Assembly: GCA_009760855.2 (NCBI GenBank)
Contig: WPIO01000010.1
Location: 9,211,501-9,275,500, forward strand
Length of the DNA stretch: 64,000 bases
Reading direction: 5' to 3'
From: Cristatella mucedo
Lineage: Eukaryota; Bryozoa; Phylactolaemata; Cristatellidae
The translations under genes and the position numbers were made by a program. Below the pieces are notes generated by a model. It did no database searches, was not told where the DNA came from, and saw only the letters and a list, made by a program, of their open reading frames with translations. Of this stretch, positions 10,840-22,266 are shown piece after piece (position 1 is the stretch's first letter; each line of letters starts with the position of its first letter).

Positions 10840-11740
10840 GAAGGATGCATTAAGCAGAGTTGCATACAATCGCTACGTTAGCAAGCACAACAAGTGGGAG
10901 CACCCGGCTGGTTAATGCAAAGCTCTATGAATTCAGCTTGAAAGCTAGTACAGCAGTTGTATTCGCCCAGGCTGCTTTGTGCAGAGCTCTTCGCAATCGG
11001 AAGAGAAGCTAGCGCAACAAGTGGGTGATCGAAGGCTGCATTAAGCAGAGTTGCACACAATCGCTACGTTAGCTAGCACAACAAGTGGGAGCGCCCGGCT
11101 AGTTAATGCTGAGCTCTATGAATTCAGCTTGAAGACTAGTACACAAGCTGTGCGCGCGAAGGCTGCATTAAGCAGAGCTCTGTGAAATCGGAAGAGAAGC
11201 TAGCGCAACTAGTGGGTGAGCGAAGGCTGCATTAAGCAGAGTTGCACATAATCGCTACGTTAGCTAGCACAACAAGTGGGAGCGCCCGGCTAGTTAATGC
11301 TGAGCTCTATGAATTCAGCTTGAAGACTAGTACAACAGCTGTGCGCGCGAAGGCTGCATTAAGCAGAGCTCTGTGAAATCGGAAGAGAAGCTAGCTCAAC
11401 AAGTGGATGAGCGAAGGCTGCATTAAGCAGAGTTGCATGCAATCACTGCGTTAGATAGAGCAACACATTGGAGCTCCCGGCTGGTTTATGCAGATTATAT
11501 GAATTCAGCTGGAAGTCTCGTACAATAGCTGTTCTCGCGAAGGCTGCATTAAGCAGAGCTCCGTAAAATCGGAAGAGCCGCTAGCTCAGCAAGTGGGAGG
11601 GCGAATGCTGCATTATGCAGAGCTCCGTGAAATCGGCAGGGCAGCTGGCTCGCAGTAAGTGGAAGCTCGAAGGCTGCATTAAGCAGAGCTCTGTGAAATC
11701 ACTAGGGAGGCTAGTTAGACGAGCGGTAGCTTAGGGCCGT
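10840..11740. repeat. 191-bp higher-order tandem repeat made of three ~64-bp monomers
   Basis: GAAGGCTGCATTAAGCAGAG-type monomers start at 10840, 11031, 11222 and 11413 (spacing 191) and at 11158, 11349 and 11539 (spacing 191 or 190), the second set 64 bases before the first. The third monomer type (GGCTAGTTAATGCTGAGCTC) is a diverged version of the same unit. At the right end (11539, 11603, 11669) spacing falls to 64-66, so the array returns to a single-monomer period. It lies between the two Fz genes. Confidence 0.9.
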
Positions 11741-12130
11741 CGAGCACTACAATGAGCGGGCGCTGTCGAGAGAGCCAGTGGCTCGTGGATCGCGTCGTAG
11801 CTAAGTGCGCCGCCGAGCGCTCGCAGAGAATAGGGCCTGGCTCAGCAACAACAATCCCTATAGCAGCCGACTGGCTCCAAAGTCGCGCCTGCTACTCCAC
11901 GAGTCCTCTTCATAACGCGCGACTGCGCGAAACCGGCTTTAGAGCGATGCGATTAGGGCCGCTTTGAATGGTGATCGGATACGGCCCTCCTCGCTGCTGA
12001 AAGCCTCGGCTGTACCTGCAGCAGCCGCAGCAGCCGATCTGACTAAATGGAGCCGTCCAGGCGTGAATATTCTGCTTCGAAGCCGCTTTGCGCCGGCGCC
12101 GTCAGCGACCACAGCGGCATCAAGCTAGCA
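11741..12130. promoter_or_regulatory. GC-rich block upstream of Fz gene B, possible promoter or first exon
   Basis: Composition rises in CpG against its flanks. A short block around 12020-12060 resembles the GC-rich block at 22085-22135 upstream of Fz gene A, sharing ATGGAGCCGT read on the plus strand with similar sequence before it. On the minus strand a 26-codon ATG frame ends at the shared block. Promoter or first-exon status is inferred from equivalent placement, 2.3 kb and 3.0 kb upstream of the transmembrane exons. Confidence 0.3.
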
Positions 12131-15028
12131 ACGTCAGCTGGAACAAACGTATCGATGGCCAGAGTTCGCAGAAGCTTTTGAAATCAATTCATGTATTCCG
12201 CAAGAACGATAATAACGTCTGCTTTTGCGTGCTTGTTTATTGGTTTCTCTGGTGAATGTAGACATTTAGACGTTTGTGAGCTCACTGTGCCGATTGCCTT
12301 GCCAAAAGCAATATCCTCACCAAATCTGGTGCCTACACCAGTGGTCTTTCTAAGTAAAATCTCAGGCAAGGACAGCTAAACATCTTTTTTCTGGGAGAGA
12401 ACCCTGCCATTACAGTACGACATAGGAGGGTCCACCATTACCAAGCCCAGGCTATGGCCATTTTCAACAATATATTTAGAACGGCAGTGCTTACGACCTG
12501 ATTGACGAAACGGCAAGGTAGCACAGTGAGAGTATTGACTTTAGCATAGCCGTTGACGATCTAAAGTAGATGCTACGCAGAATTATCAGTACAAAGTCGA
12601 CAAACAAAAGAATGGTTAGGAAACTTCTGATACCCTATTGCCATTTGACAGTGAGCAAGCTAGCACAATTTCCATCGAAATAACTCTTACCATATCGCTT
12701 GACATATCGTTGTTGTAGTGAGACATCATCTTCTGTCTGCAGCTCAGTCTTCAGCACAGCCACCGGTCCTCAGCACAGCTCAGGGAGCAGAAAGCAGCAG
12801 CTTCCTGAGCGAGGTCAGCAATTATATAGGCCAGAGGTCTTTTATTATGCAAATTAGACGCTCGGTTAAATTCTTTCAGGAAATCTCTCCTATCGACACC
12901 GCTCACCCGTTGCCCACATCCCAATTTAATTTAAATAATATATTACGCTAAGTTACTCAATTAGTCCAACGCTGTGTATCGGCTCTAAAGCGCCTGGGTC
13001 AGTTCGCCGGAAGTACTTTTCGCCGAGCAGCTTGCCTTTTAAGGAATGAAGCATCTGTTGCCTTGGAGAATGGCTGTGACGCCCAAACGCAGCAACCAGC
13101 CGTTCATAACATCGCTACCTTGCTTACGACCCACTAGTTGTGCGAATAGTGACTGCTAAAATAATGTTATACACGAAGCATGCCTACGGGCGCTAATATA
13201 GTAGCCTGTCCTATACAGTAGTCTCCGGCTAAGGCTTTAGGCTTTGACCAATGCTTCCGCTCCTCCAAATCTTCCTGCAAACTTTCCTCCGGCCACCCTT
13301 TCGATGGTCGGCCAGGTCCCGCCTGAATCGGCTTTTGGGTCCAACTTTCGCATAAATTTACAAGCGAGCTGCAAACAAACAAAATGCGTTTCAAAAATCG
13401 GCTTCAATATTCACACAAATAAGGATCATTAAGAAAAGCGATATGCCCCGTCGCGGTCCTGTATCCCTGCGGCCCTGGCGTCCTTTGTAGTGACCAGCTG
13501 CACATTCCCCCCCCCAGCGCGCAGCCCGGATCCTCTTGCCAGTGTGCTGGTGGTATTTTATCGACTGGAGGGATAACGTACTTCCAGCAAGTCTACTGGC
13601 TGTCTCTTCAAGTTTATCCTAACAGTCAAACGTTCGCAGCAGTTTTAGTCAGAATCGGCTACACATCAGTCTAGATATCATTCGCGTCTCCTGATTTTTA
13701 CTAGTAAGCAAACAGTTTCGTCATTATCAAGGTTAGGCAGCACGAAGCGCCCGAGTCGTGCGATATTCGGCTCAGTAGTGCACCACGGGCTTTGAGTGCG
13801 GCAGTTCAGCTCCGCCTCGATATTTCAATGAGAGCTGTACGCGCAATGGTTGCCACTGGCTACCCGTGCCTCTCTACGGCCGTCGAATAGACTGCACTAC
13901 GCCAAGGGAAATTACTGCACATAGTCAGGTAGGGGCGTCTTCGTCGGCGTCGGCTGCGCGTATCGACGCAGCGTCTGCGACTTGCCGGCCGCGCTCCGAG
14001 GTTCGGCTTTGTCGGAAATTTCCATGCGTCGGGTCGTTCCGAGTGCTGAAAGTTTTGTCTGATGACTCCAGCTCATTAGCCGCCGGTGAGCACTCGTTGC
14101 GGCAATAAGTCCATTCTGTCAGGCACCCCACTGCCGTACGCCGTAAAAAAGTGGCAACTGCACATGTTAAGTCTCCAATTGCAACTGAGGTGGAAACTTC
14201 TGTGAACCCACATTAATACAAAACCATCGTTAAAAAGCATTTCGACGGCGCACTTCGGATAATGCGCTATAAGGCAGCGAAGACATTTAGTCTAGGAGAC
14301 CGGAAGTCCTACTGCTTCCGTTTCAGTAACTCTCCAACTATTTTGCCGCACAGTTTAAAACTCTCATTAGTTGGAAGTGTACATAAGCCCTGATGCATAA
14401 TGCAATACGTAAATAAGTGTACGTATTGATATATAGTACGTTCTAACGTAGGCGGTTGCCACACCAAGGGTGTAGGGGAGAGGCAGTTTGGATGCAGCCC
14501 TACTTAAAAAAGAAAGGTACGTGCCTGAGAATGCTCTAGTCAAGAGCTGGGCTGGAAGCGTTAAATGTACAGCCTGATTCTCAGACTTGCAGTTTTAACT
14601 GCAATATACGTCGTCGTGTAGCGTAACCTAGCGTAACATACCTCCGTCAGTCACTCCATAAAGCCACATGGACGGAGTACTTATTACGCTGGAGAGTTTT
14701 CCAAAGCTCACTCAAAGCCTAAGCGCAGTGTTTCGGGGGCCTTTTCGTCACGTGCTCACGAAAACACCTGTTTGATTATGACTATTGTTCATTATTTGGT
14801 TTCGCATGCTGAAACTGTGCTTGCTATTGCCACTTATCAGCTCGTATAGTGTTTCCAGCTAAGGTGTACTGCCTAGTAAGCGGTTCAGTATCCTTCACCG
14901 CCATAAAATTGTGTGGTATCATTCTTCTTAAAACTGAGAAGCAGCCATGTGATTGAGTACTTACCAGTTTGTTGCCAATGCAGCTGAGTGGGTTAAAAGA
15001 AACACAGCCAACGTTTCATCGCCCAAAA
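12131..15028. other. Intergenic between Fz genes; no recognised gene
   Basis: Only short conflicting frames are present. A run of nine C at 13508-13516 and GC-richer patches near 13866-14110 are noted. No domain or splice set was found. Confidence 0.4.
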
Positions 15029-15034
15029 TTTATT
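15029..15034 (-). terminator. Polyadenylation signal AATAAA for Fz gene A
   Basis: Minus-strand AATAAA lies 228 bases beyond the stop of Fz gene A, at a distance similar to the signal of its paralogue. Confidence 0.45.
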
Positions 15035-15261
15035 CTACGATCAATTTCGCGTCGAAAAGACATAAGAAGTAGCCAAACTCAAAACAGCAGAAATGAAGCA
15101 CGACGGTTGCGGATGACGGAGCCATTCGCATAGCGAGTGCACTATCGGAGCTGGTGCTCTAGCTCACGTGCTGGCTCACTATTGAACCAAAAAACCGAAC
15201 ACCTAATACCTAAGAGCTACATTGGGCGGACAGGCAGGAGGCCAAGCGGCGAGCACTGCTG

Positions 15262-15455
15262 CTAGATCTTAGTGCTGCCATCGCCGGAGCCCGAGCCCGA
15301 TGCTCTAAGACCATCCTCCTCGTCGTCAATGCTGTAGTTGGCATTTTCCCAGTCGATGCTCTGGTGGAAGCAGCTCGCTTTGCACCGCCTCCAATTGCGA
15401 GCCGGAAGCACCCCTCCTTCCGGCAGCAAGGCGACCAGGCAGCCCAGACGGACGA
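15262..15455 (-). CDS. Fz gene A, terminal exon
   Basis: Acceptor GCTGCGTTTCAG leads in phase 1 into RLGCLVALLPEGGV, then NWRRCKASC, matching the frizzled end pattern (GC, aromatic, RC). It then gives YSIDDEEDGLRASGSGSG and TAG at 15264-15262. Confidence 0.75.
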
Positions 15456-18400
15456 CTGAAACGCAGCGCGAGCGCCCCGGATCTCAATCAGCGTTCAAAA
15501 GCCCACTATTTCGCTGCTCGCCGACCAGCGTCTAGCGGCAGCGCTGCCATGCTGCAGTGGCTCGAAGCCGGTAATGCGGTCGGCCTGTTATTTGCATGGC
15601 GCCACAACTCACGCTCGCACTCGGATAGGCACTGCTCCTTCTTCATCCACAAGATATCTCTGGGTCCGCTGGCGCACACTGGAGCCTCAGTGAGGCATAT
15701 GAGTTTCAGCTTCTCGAGGTGGCATTCGAGGGACCGGCTGGGAATCGAGTGAAACTCACTGCGGGTGCAGCCGCGCAGCTGCGACTTGGCAGTGCTCGAG
15801 GTGTGCTGGTAGTGTACGAACCTTTTACACTGGGCTATAACATCGTGACACATTTCGACGCTTCGAATTTGGCGCCTAAAGAATAATACAAAAACAGCAA
15901 TTAACTGTATTACCAGATGCGGTGGTGGAGGTGATCGCAAACCTTACAAATCAAGGTATGCAGTATGTATGACTTGAAACATCTCATCAACATCAACGCA
16001 GGAAAATTGAGCTTTGCCTCTAGAATTAGAGACTAACGAGCAACACCGTCGCCCTCAGAATAACTTCCGTTAGAAAAAATTGCATGCTAAGAGAGTCTGG
16101 GCTAGGGAAATTTCACGGCAGACTAATGCAGGGCCTATTGAGAAGGTGCTACTACAACCACTATTACTACTAATAAATTGGTATAGCCCCCTCAGAGAAC
16201 TAAAGCTCTCCCTATAATATGTACAGATGCTGTAGAGAAGGCATGGCCAAATAATTTGTGTTGCAATTCAAAATGTGATAGGGCATAACATCGTTGGTTG
16301 TGGCATAAACAGGGTTTGTTCAGCCGTGATGGTCCACTAAGTAAAGGGTCTGCTCTTCACGACCAAGGTCCTGAGGTTGTGGGTACGAATCATGCGTTGG
16401 GCGATCATTGGTTGCCACTGCCAGTGGTGGTGATTGCCTTTAAGGTTCTTCTGCCTCTATACAAAAGAGGCTGTTAAATCTGCTTGTATGTTTTAACATG
16501 TAGATATAGTTAGAAGTGGCAGGCGCAGTGGCAGCACGAACAAGCACACAAAAGACCTAGCTAATGCAATAAGCCATGACATCTCCAACTGATAAGATAG
16601 GGTATCAACAAACTCACCCGTTTATGTCTAGCTATGACGCCACTACTCAAAGTTTAGCCTGATGGCAGCCTTATGACCTAGTTTAAAGACCCATTTAGCA
16701 AAGCTCGTGCAGTCGGCTGGTCTGGAAAAAAATGTCTCTAGCCTCCAAAGGCTGGCTGTGCTCTGGAGCTTAGCTGACAGGCAGTCATTATATTTGACTC
16801 TCTCCACGACCCCCGCTTTACAATCAGCATTGCCAGTCCTGTAGTCCCCCTTTGAGCGATGACAAGCTTTTTTTGCCCCCAAAGCCGGGTGGCTATCTTA
16901 GGAGTCGGTTAGCCTTCTCCTGCTTGGTAGCCTACTAGCTTTGTCACCGTGGGTTTTTCGGCTCGCCACATGCGTTATCTGGAAGATATTCTAATGCCAC
17001 TAAACCATCATCATGAAAAAGACAAGGCACGATTCGCGAACCGGTCGTGATAGCTCACCTGGACGTCATGGTCCCATTGGCCATCAGCTCTTCGTTAAAA
17101 GTAGCCCGGAAGTCAGTCGGCACTTGCTCAGCAGAGGCAACCAATCCGTTATCCTCATATCCATTGAGCTGTCCAGGTCTCTTGAAGTCCATAGCGTTAT
17201 GTTCAATGATGTGTTCATCCATTTTATCCGAATCTGCGCGCGAAGACGAGAGCTCAAACACGGCCAATCGACAGAGAGATCAAACTTCTTAACGGCGTCC
17301 AGCCGGCAGTGACTGCGGCTCAAAAAGCTTTACCAATCGATGCGCTCGCAGTTACAGCTGCTCTCCTCAATGCCTTGAAATTTTAAAGCTCGTTGTGATG
17401 AAGAAGGCACTAACAATGATCTCGTTATCAGAATAGGCACCGGTAAGAAATCCAACAATGCTCAACCTAATTGAAACTACACTAAAAGCGTACTAGAATA
17501 AGCAGCCAGTAATCAATGCCTGACCAAGACCACCGCTGGAGAGCTAAATAGCTTTGATTAATCGTGTCATGACGAAAGTTTGCGGTTTCTTACGATGGTT
17601 GTGACAAACTAAGTGAATAAATAAATGTTTGAGTCTCCGTCTCGCTAGCTCAAAATTATTAAATTGGTACTTCGGGATTGCTAAGCTGCAGTGACGCATA
17701 TCGAACACAATCACAGCTGATGTCATATTTCGCAATCACTGGATAACTTCATTAGCCTAGTGAAAACGAATTAACGAGAACAGTCTTACTAACAAAGCCT
17801 TGATTAATTCCATTGCAAAGAAGCAAAGGTGAAGGACAATGGAGAAGAGAATGGCAGAAATATTAGCACGAGAGTGAACATTATTGTCATGAAAGGCAGA
17901 ACTGTACCCAGGCTAGGTGCGGTTGGCTAGGACAGGATGGCTGTAATGTGGTACGGGTCACCGACTAGGCCGTGTTGTGGCTAGTGTATTTCGAGTTCCC
18001 TCTGTAGTGTGTTCGTGACCCCCTCCCCCGTGAGCAGGCGTCTTTCGGAGGAAGCTCTTCGGGAGGGCCACAAACACGTTACAGGATGAACTCGGAATAT
18101 ACAAGCAACCACAACGAGCGTTCTATCCAGCTCCGCTCGGGCCTTGGGTACTCGTCGCCTCCGCGTGCGTGGCTGCATCGCCGGAGCACGACTTCACCCA
18201 TCCAGGTGCATAACTCGGCGAGGCCGGGAGCCTCCAACACTGTGACTTACTCAGCCAACTTCCCTTACCCAAGAGCCCTGGTGACCTCTCATCACTGCAC
18301 ATCTGGCAATGCCCATAGGTCAGACTCGGCCTAGCCGGTGACCAGTACCACATTACAGCCATCCTGTCCTAGCCAACCGAACCTGGCCTGGGTACAGAAC

Positions 18401-19130
18401 TATGAATTGTAGAACTGAGTTTCACAATTAAATACATACTCACAAGCATCTGCCACTAATAACCTTTAGATGATAGTAAGAAACGTGCGAATGATTTCGC
18501 TATGAGTACACTAGGGCACGATACGCAATGAGGCTAATAGTGCTGTAGCAGCTCAATTATGCATGAAAGATCTGTAATTCGGAGTACTTTGATTTAGTGT
18601 TGGTCAGAGCGCACTTCGGCTTTCACATGCATGCTTAACCAATAGCCTCATTACCCGAGCAACAGACAGAAGGAAAAGTGGGAATGATTGGTGAACTAGG
18701 AGTTTGGCTTGTCGTGTTTGCAATCCCACAAGTACATAGTATAACTCTAAAGAAAGCTGGGGATATAGTATGGCAGTTATTAAGCTATGTACATCATTAA
18801 TATATCAATTCTAGGGAGACGGGATAGAACGAATCAACTCTAACCCGTCGTATGGCGAGCAAATGCCATAAAGTAAGACAAATCAAGTATCAATGAGTCA
18901 TTTCAAAGCCAACAACAAACCAACACCTTACCGTAGTGGTACTTCACCATGTACGTAGCAATGAATCCAGCAATAAGTGAGAAAAAGAGCGCTATCATAA
19001 AAGTCATCCAGACGGTTCGGCCGTAATTTTGGAACATGTACGCCAACCACGTCATCTTCCGCCGGATCGTCAATTTCCAGCTCCCATTCAGTAAAGCAGT
19101 TCTCGCCGAGGCGTTCACCAATACAGAGTT
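15262..19130 (-). CDS. Fz gene A: type II membrane protein with a divergent frizzled-type CRD (partial model, exons 2-5)
   Basis: Exons 19130-18932, 17233-17059, 15875-15613 and 15455-15262 join in frame to 276 residues and a TAG stop; the first coding exon is not placed. The order is NASARTALLN, a basic patch (TIRRK), a helix (TFMIALFFSLIAGFIATYMV), an acidic stalk with an NGT glycosylation site, then a frizzled CRD. CRD landmarks are EMCHDVIAQC, HYQHTSS, LIC and APVC, then QCLSEC, LGC and RRCKASC. One extra cysteine (LRGC) sits before CRD cysteine 3. An acidic tail with a GSGSGSGDGS stretch ends the protein. The phases 0-1, 1-2, 2-1, 1-stop equal those of Fz gene B. It is probably a surface protein binding a Wnt-like or lipid ligand, which is inference from the domain. 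Confidence 0.75.
15613..15875 (-). CDS. Fz gene A, main CRD exon (phase 2 to 1)
   Basis: Acceptor TGTATTATTCTTTAG precedes GCGCC, and donor GTGAGT follows TGCGAGC. RQIRSVEMC aligns with RWIRKADSPMC of gene B. It then carries CRD cysteines up to QCLSEC. The frame stays open past the donor, but the spliced continuation completes the domain and the read-through does not. Confidence 0.8.
16150..16232 (-). mobile_element. LINE family 1 subfamily tail fragment
   Basis: TACTACTAATAAATTGGTAT and AGCCCCCTCAGAGAACTAAA form the reverse of the tail seen at 34150-34236. It lies in an intron of Fz gene A. Confidence 0.55.
16321..16492 (+). mobile_element. SINE family B copy
   Basis: Starts CAGCCGTGATGGTCCACTAA, has the B-box-like GGGTACGAATCATGC, the inner CACTGCCAGTGGTGGTGAT block and the end AAAGAGGCTGTTAAATCTGC. 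It lies in the same Fz gene A intron. Confidence 0.8.
17059..17233 (-). CDS. Fz gene A, stalk exon (phase 1 to 2)
   Basis: Acceptor CTTCGCGCGCAG, donor CAG followed by GTGAGC. It encodes DSDKMDEHIIEHNAMD through to NGTMTS. It enters in phase 1 and leaves in phase 2, exactly as needed by the exons on both sides. Its sequence is unlike the Gln-rich stalk of gene B, so the stalk has diverged fastest. Confidence 0.75.
17902..18397. mobile_element. Foldback element with two nested inverted repeats
   Basis: The outer arms, about 71 bases each (17902-17972 and 18325-18397), match closely as inverted copies, including GGTTGGCTAGGACAGGATGG and CTGTAATGTGGTAC. A second inverted pair (about 17972-18025 and 18053-18112) lies on the left side around a 25-30 base loop, built on TTTCGAGTTC / GAACTCGGAA. 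There is no coding potential. It is probably a non-autonomous DNA transposon; no clear target-site duplication was seen. It sits in the first mapped intron of Fz gene A. Confidence 0.7.
18932..19130 (-). CDS. Fz gene A, transmembrane exon (phase 0 to 1)
   Basis: Acceptor TTTTGTCCGTTCTAG precedes AACTCTG, and donor GTAAGG follows CACTACG. It is 199 bases long. A second frame is also open across the exon, but only this one yields a membrane helix, matches the Fz gene B exon (ALL, W, GRTVW, KYHY) and joins in phase to the next exon. Confidence 0.8.
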
Positions 19131-22107
19131 CTAGAACGGACAAAATATACAAAAGTATACAGTCTATTTGAAGGAGAGTCATTTACTTTACCTTTTCACT
19201 TACATTAAACTGCGTCATAGTAGAGGAGCAACATTATTTCGTGGATGCTGCTATTACTACAGCTAAGAGTAGTTTTATTTTGGTAGAACTTATCAAGCAG
19301 ATGCTGCAAAACAGTTCAAACGACAGCTTTCAAACAGATGCAACTTCATCAGAATCCAAGAGCAAATTTTTAAGTCCTAACCACAAGTAAGGCGTCATTC
19401 CTACCGCAGATTTGGTCGTTTGTTTGGTGACAGGATTTCGAGGGCGAAACAGGATCTCGTCTTTCGACAAGAACTGGATAGACAAACTCAATCGTCTTGG
19501 ATCTTAAGACAAAATCGTTTTGCCCAGCGGTAGTTTAGTTCTGCATATTTCTGAAGTGGCGAATTCATCCCTCTATACAGAGCCTCGCTAATTAAACCCC
19601 ATGCTGCACGATCGGTAGCTTACTGAAGAACGGTCTTATAACTGGGGCAGGAAGTCATTATAGTCACGCCCATGGTCACCGACTAAGCACTCGCCTTAGC
19701 AACACTGCCCTGTAACTACCAATACGTAAAGTGTTATGGCATGCTGTCTAATTACACAATAAATATAGATAAAAATAAATTATTATCCCACTATTTTTTC
19801 AATAAAAGCTTCCACGTACTCTTATTAAGCCGGAACCCCAGTATTCAGAAGCCACTTCCTCTCGCTATTCGCCTGGGCGTTAGCAACGGGCTGAGCCAAG
19901 GCAACGAAAGCCTGGCCGTTTGCGATCTAGCTAGCGAGGCTAAAATCATGCAAGAATTTATTTTATATTCTGTAATAGCATGCACAACGCATTGTTATGG
20001 GGTAGATGACATGACTGGTACTATCAAATGCAAGACCACTGTCAATGAAAACCGTCGCCCATAGATACCACAGCCCATAGATACCAACGACTACGGTCAC
20101 CAGGAAGCGCTTGTTAATCTGGTTTGCTGGCGCCAAATCTTAGGCGAGCTAAATTCAGAACGAGCCTTTTGTACAACAGTTGCATTAAAATATATTTAAA
20201 TCTTTAACAAAGTATTTGTATCAAGTTCACGCGATCAAACTGTATTATGTAGCAAGCGCCCTTAGCAACCATGGTGAGTCAATGATATCTGGGTCACGAT
20301 GGGTCTTCAGTCATACTAGCAGATTGCACGAACTAAAAGTGGTCTTGTAATAGCGAGGTGCAGTGCTGGTGTAATAATTTGAAAATTATACACCACTTAG
20401 GGTGGCCGCTTTCAAAAATGTATCACGACTAGACGAAACCTTGCTACAGAAATTGGCTAGGCACACTCTTAAAACTGAGTGGCTTTACTGGCGTTTTGCT
20501 ATGGTGATAAATTTGAAAAAACCCTGTGACTATTTAGTTGATCGTGTTAGAGCCACGGCCTACGGTTTATCGTGAAACTTTAGGCTATTGTGCAGTGTTC
20601 GACTGGAAGTCACACATCTTACGAGTAGTTTCGAAACGAGGCTACATATTTTCTGCCATCGAGAACAAGATCTTGTTGCCACCCCATGAATTAAATTCAG
20701 CAACGCGTACAGCATACTTTCAAATTCATTAAAGTCAGGATGATATCAGCATAGCCAAGCAATAACGACGAGCTTCATGGTTCTTGCTCAAAGATGTGCT
20801 AACGGATGGGATCTAGCCTCGATTTGATGACCGATACTGTAATCGGTCTAGTGACAAAATTAGTCAACAAATTTGAAATCAAGTAGAGTTAATCGTCGCT
20901 TAATGAACAAGCCATTTGTTATCGCCGCGCCCGTCGTTACCAAACAAGCAATCTCCGTAGCAATACTGCTCTTAACTACCAAAAGGTTAACTGTAGTTAA
21001 TTATTGGTAGATAAGCACTTATTCAGTAATTGTCACTAAAGACATTTTTGATCCTGCTATTTGTCCTGTTAAAACTCCCAAGAGTGCCGAAGAGCACTAG
21101 TTCACCAAGGATAAAACTCACCAGGAGCAGATCATAATCAGAGAAGTAGACATGATCCGTGATCTTGTGGTCTGACTGGTCGGTTTTCGTTGGCCCCTTT
21201 GCCTTGTGAGCACATGGTCAAGGTTAAGTGACTTAATTTTATGCATAGCTCTAATGCCACACTCAATCACCTGGCTCCACTACCAGACTGTCTCAAGTCT
21301 CGTGATTTTTTCTGTCTTTCCTGCCTGTTGGATCAAACATTAGTACACATGCACATGCATTTCACGAGGAAGGTGGCCAATGCGTTGCAAAACACATGTA
21401 TGCACACCATCCGGGTATCGCGCTATTTCGTATTCTCGTTGAGCTCTCTTCCAAGAAGTCCCACAGTGCTACCTAACTGCCTCATCCACAAGTTGGTATA
21501 CTGGGAAACCTAGGTAAACAGTGAGCACCGTTGAGCATTGACCCTTCGGTGTGTACAGCCGTAGAGGTAGGAAAAATCCTAACTTTATGCATGCACCACG
21601 CACTTGGCCAACGCCTGAGTCGCAGGGTAGCTGCCTCGGTCTGACAGCCAGCCGATGGTAGCGGTGGTGTCTGGTATCGGTACTTGCAGCTATGACTCAG
21701 CACTTAGCAGCCTTATTGTAGCCAGAGCTATCGAACAAGCTCAGTGCCTCACATTCCCAGCCCCTGGAGAATAGGTAAATGCGAAGCTCGCGTGCACTGT
21801 TCGCTTTCAGCTCCGCACAGGGCCCAGAACTGCGGCTGCAGCAGGACTGGCGTGCAGCGGGCTGGCGGGCAGACAGCCTCTCTTGCTGAATGGTGCGCCG
21901 TCCATAAGCTCCCAGAGCCTTTTGATCGTCTCCGATGGCCCCCGGTGAGCTTTGTCTTGCTCGCAGTCAAGCGCAGATGGCGCTATCGAGCAGCGAGCGA
22001 TTAGCAGCCCCATTGAATGTGAGCGTCGGAAGCTCGAATCGGCGATGAATGCGCGCGGCCTTAGCTTTTGTTTCGGTAAATCGAGCTGCTGCAAGAGGAG
22101 CCGCGAT
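19131..22107. other. Upstream flank or first intron of Fz gene A; no confirmed exon
   Basis: AT-rich with short frames. A small tandem duplication of CCCATAGATACCA sits near 20058-20085. The missing first exon of gene A may lie here or in the GC-rich block beyond. Confidence 0.35.
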
Positions 22108-22266
22108 CTACGAATCCTCGGCCATGGAGCCGTTAAGTGCCGGCCGGTCGTCCGCGCCGTCGCCGCCGCCCGCCTCTAGCGCCGCCGACTCGGCGGCCAC
22201 GCGAAGCTCGGCCGTTGCCTCAGCGCCGACCGCCGCGCGAACCCCACTAGGCGCTGCCTGCGGCAT
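22108..22266 (-). promoter_or_regulatory. GC-rich block upstream of Fz gene A; candidate first-exon frame
   Basis: Minus-strand ATG at 22266 opens 52 codons of Ala/Glu/Gly-rich sequence ending NGSMAEDS and TAG. A weak GTAGAT donor just before the stop would leave phase 2, which does not fit the phase-0 transmembrane exon. An overlapping plus-strand ATG frame is equally open. The block is best read as a CpG-rich promoter or 5' exon region, exact role unknown. Confidence 0.3.

Noticed and set aside
17013-17312. Plus-strand frames over the Fz gene A stalk exon
   Set aside because: Shadows of the minus-strand exon, which has splice sites and phases that fit its neighbours.
18932-19130. DEG/ENaC channel first helix
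   Set aside because: The helix-then-basic pattern suggested it at first, but the downstream in-phase exons carry a frizzled CRD with ten ordered cysteines and no second helix.
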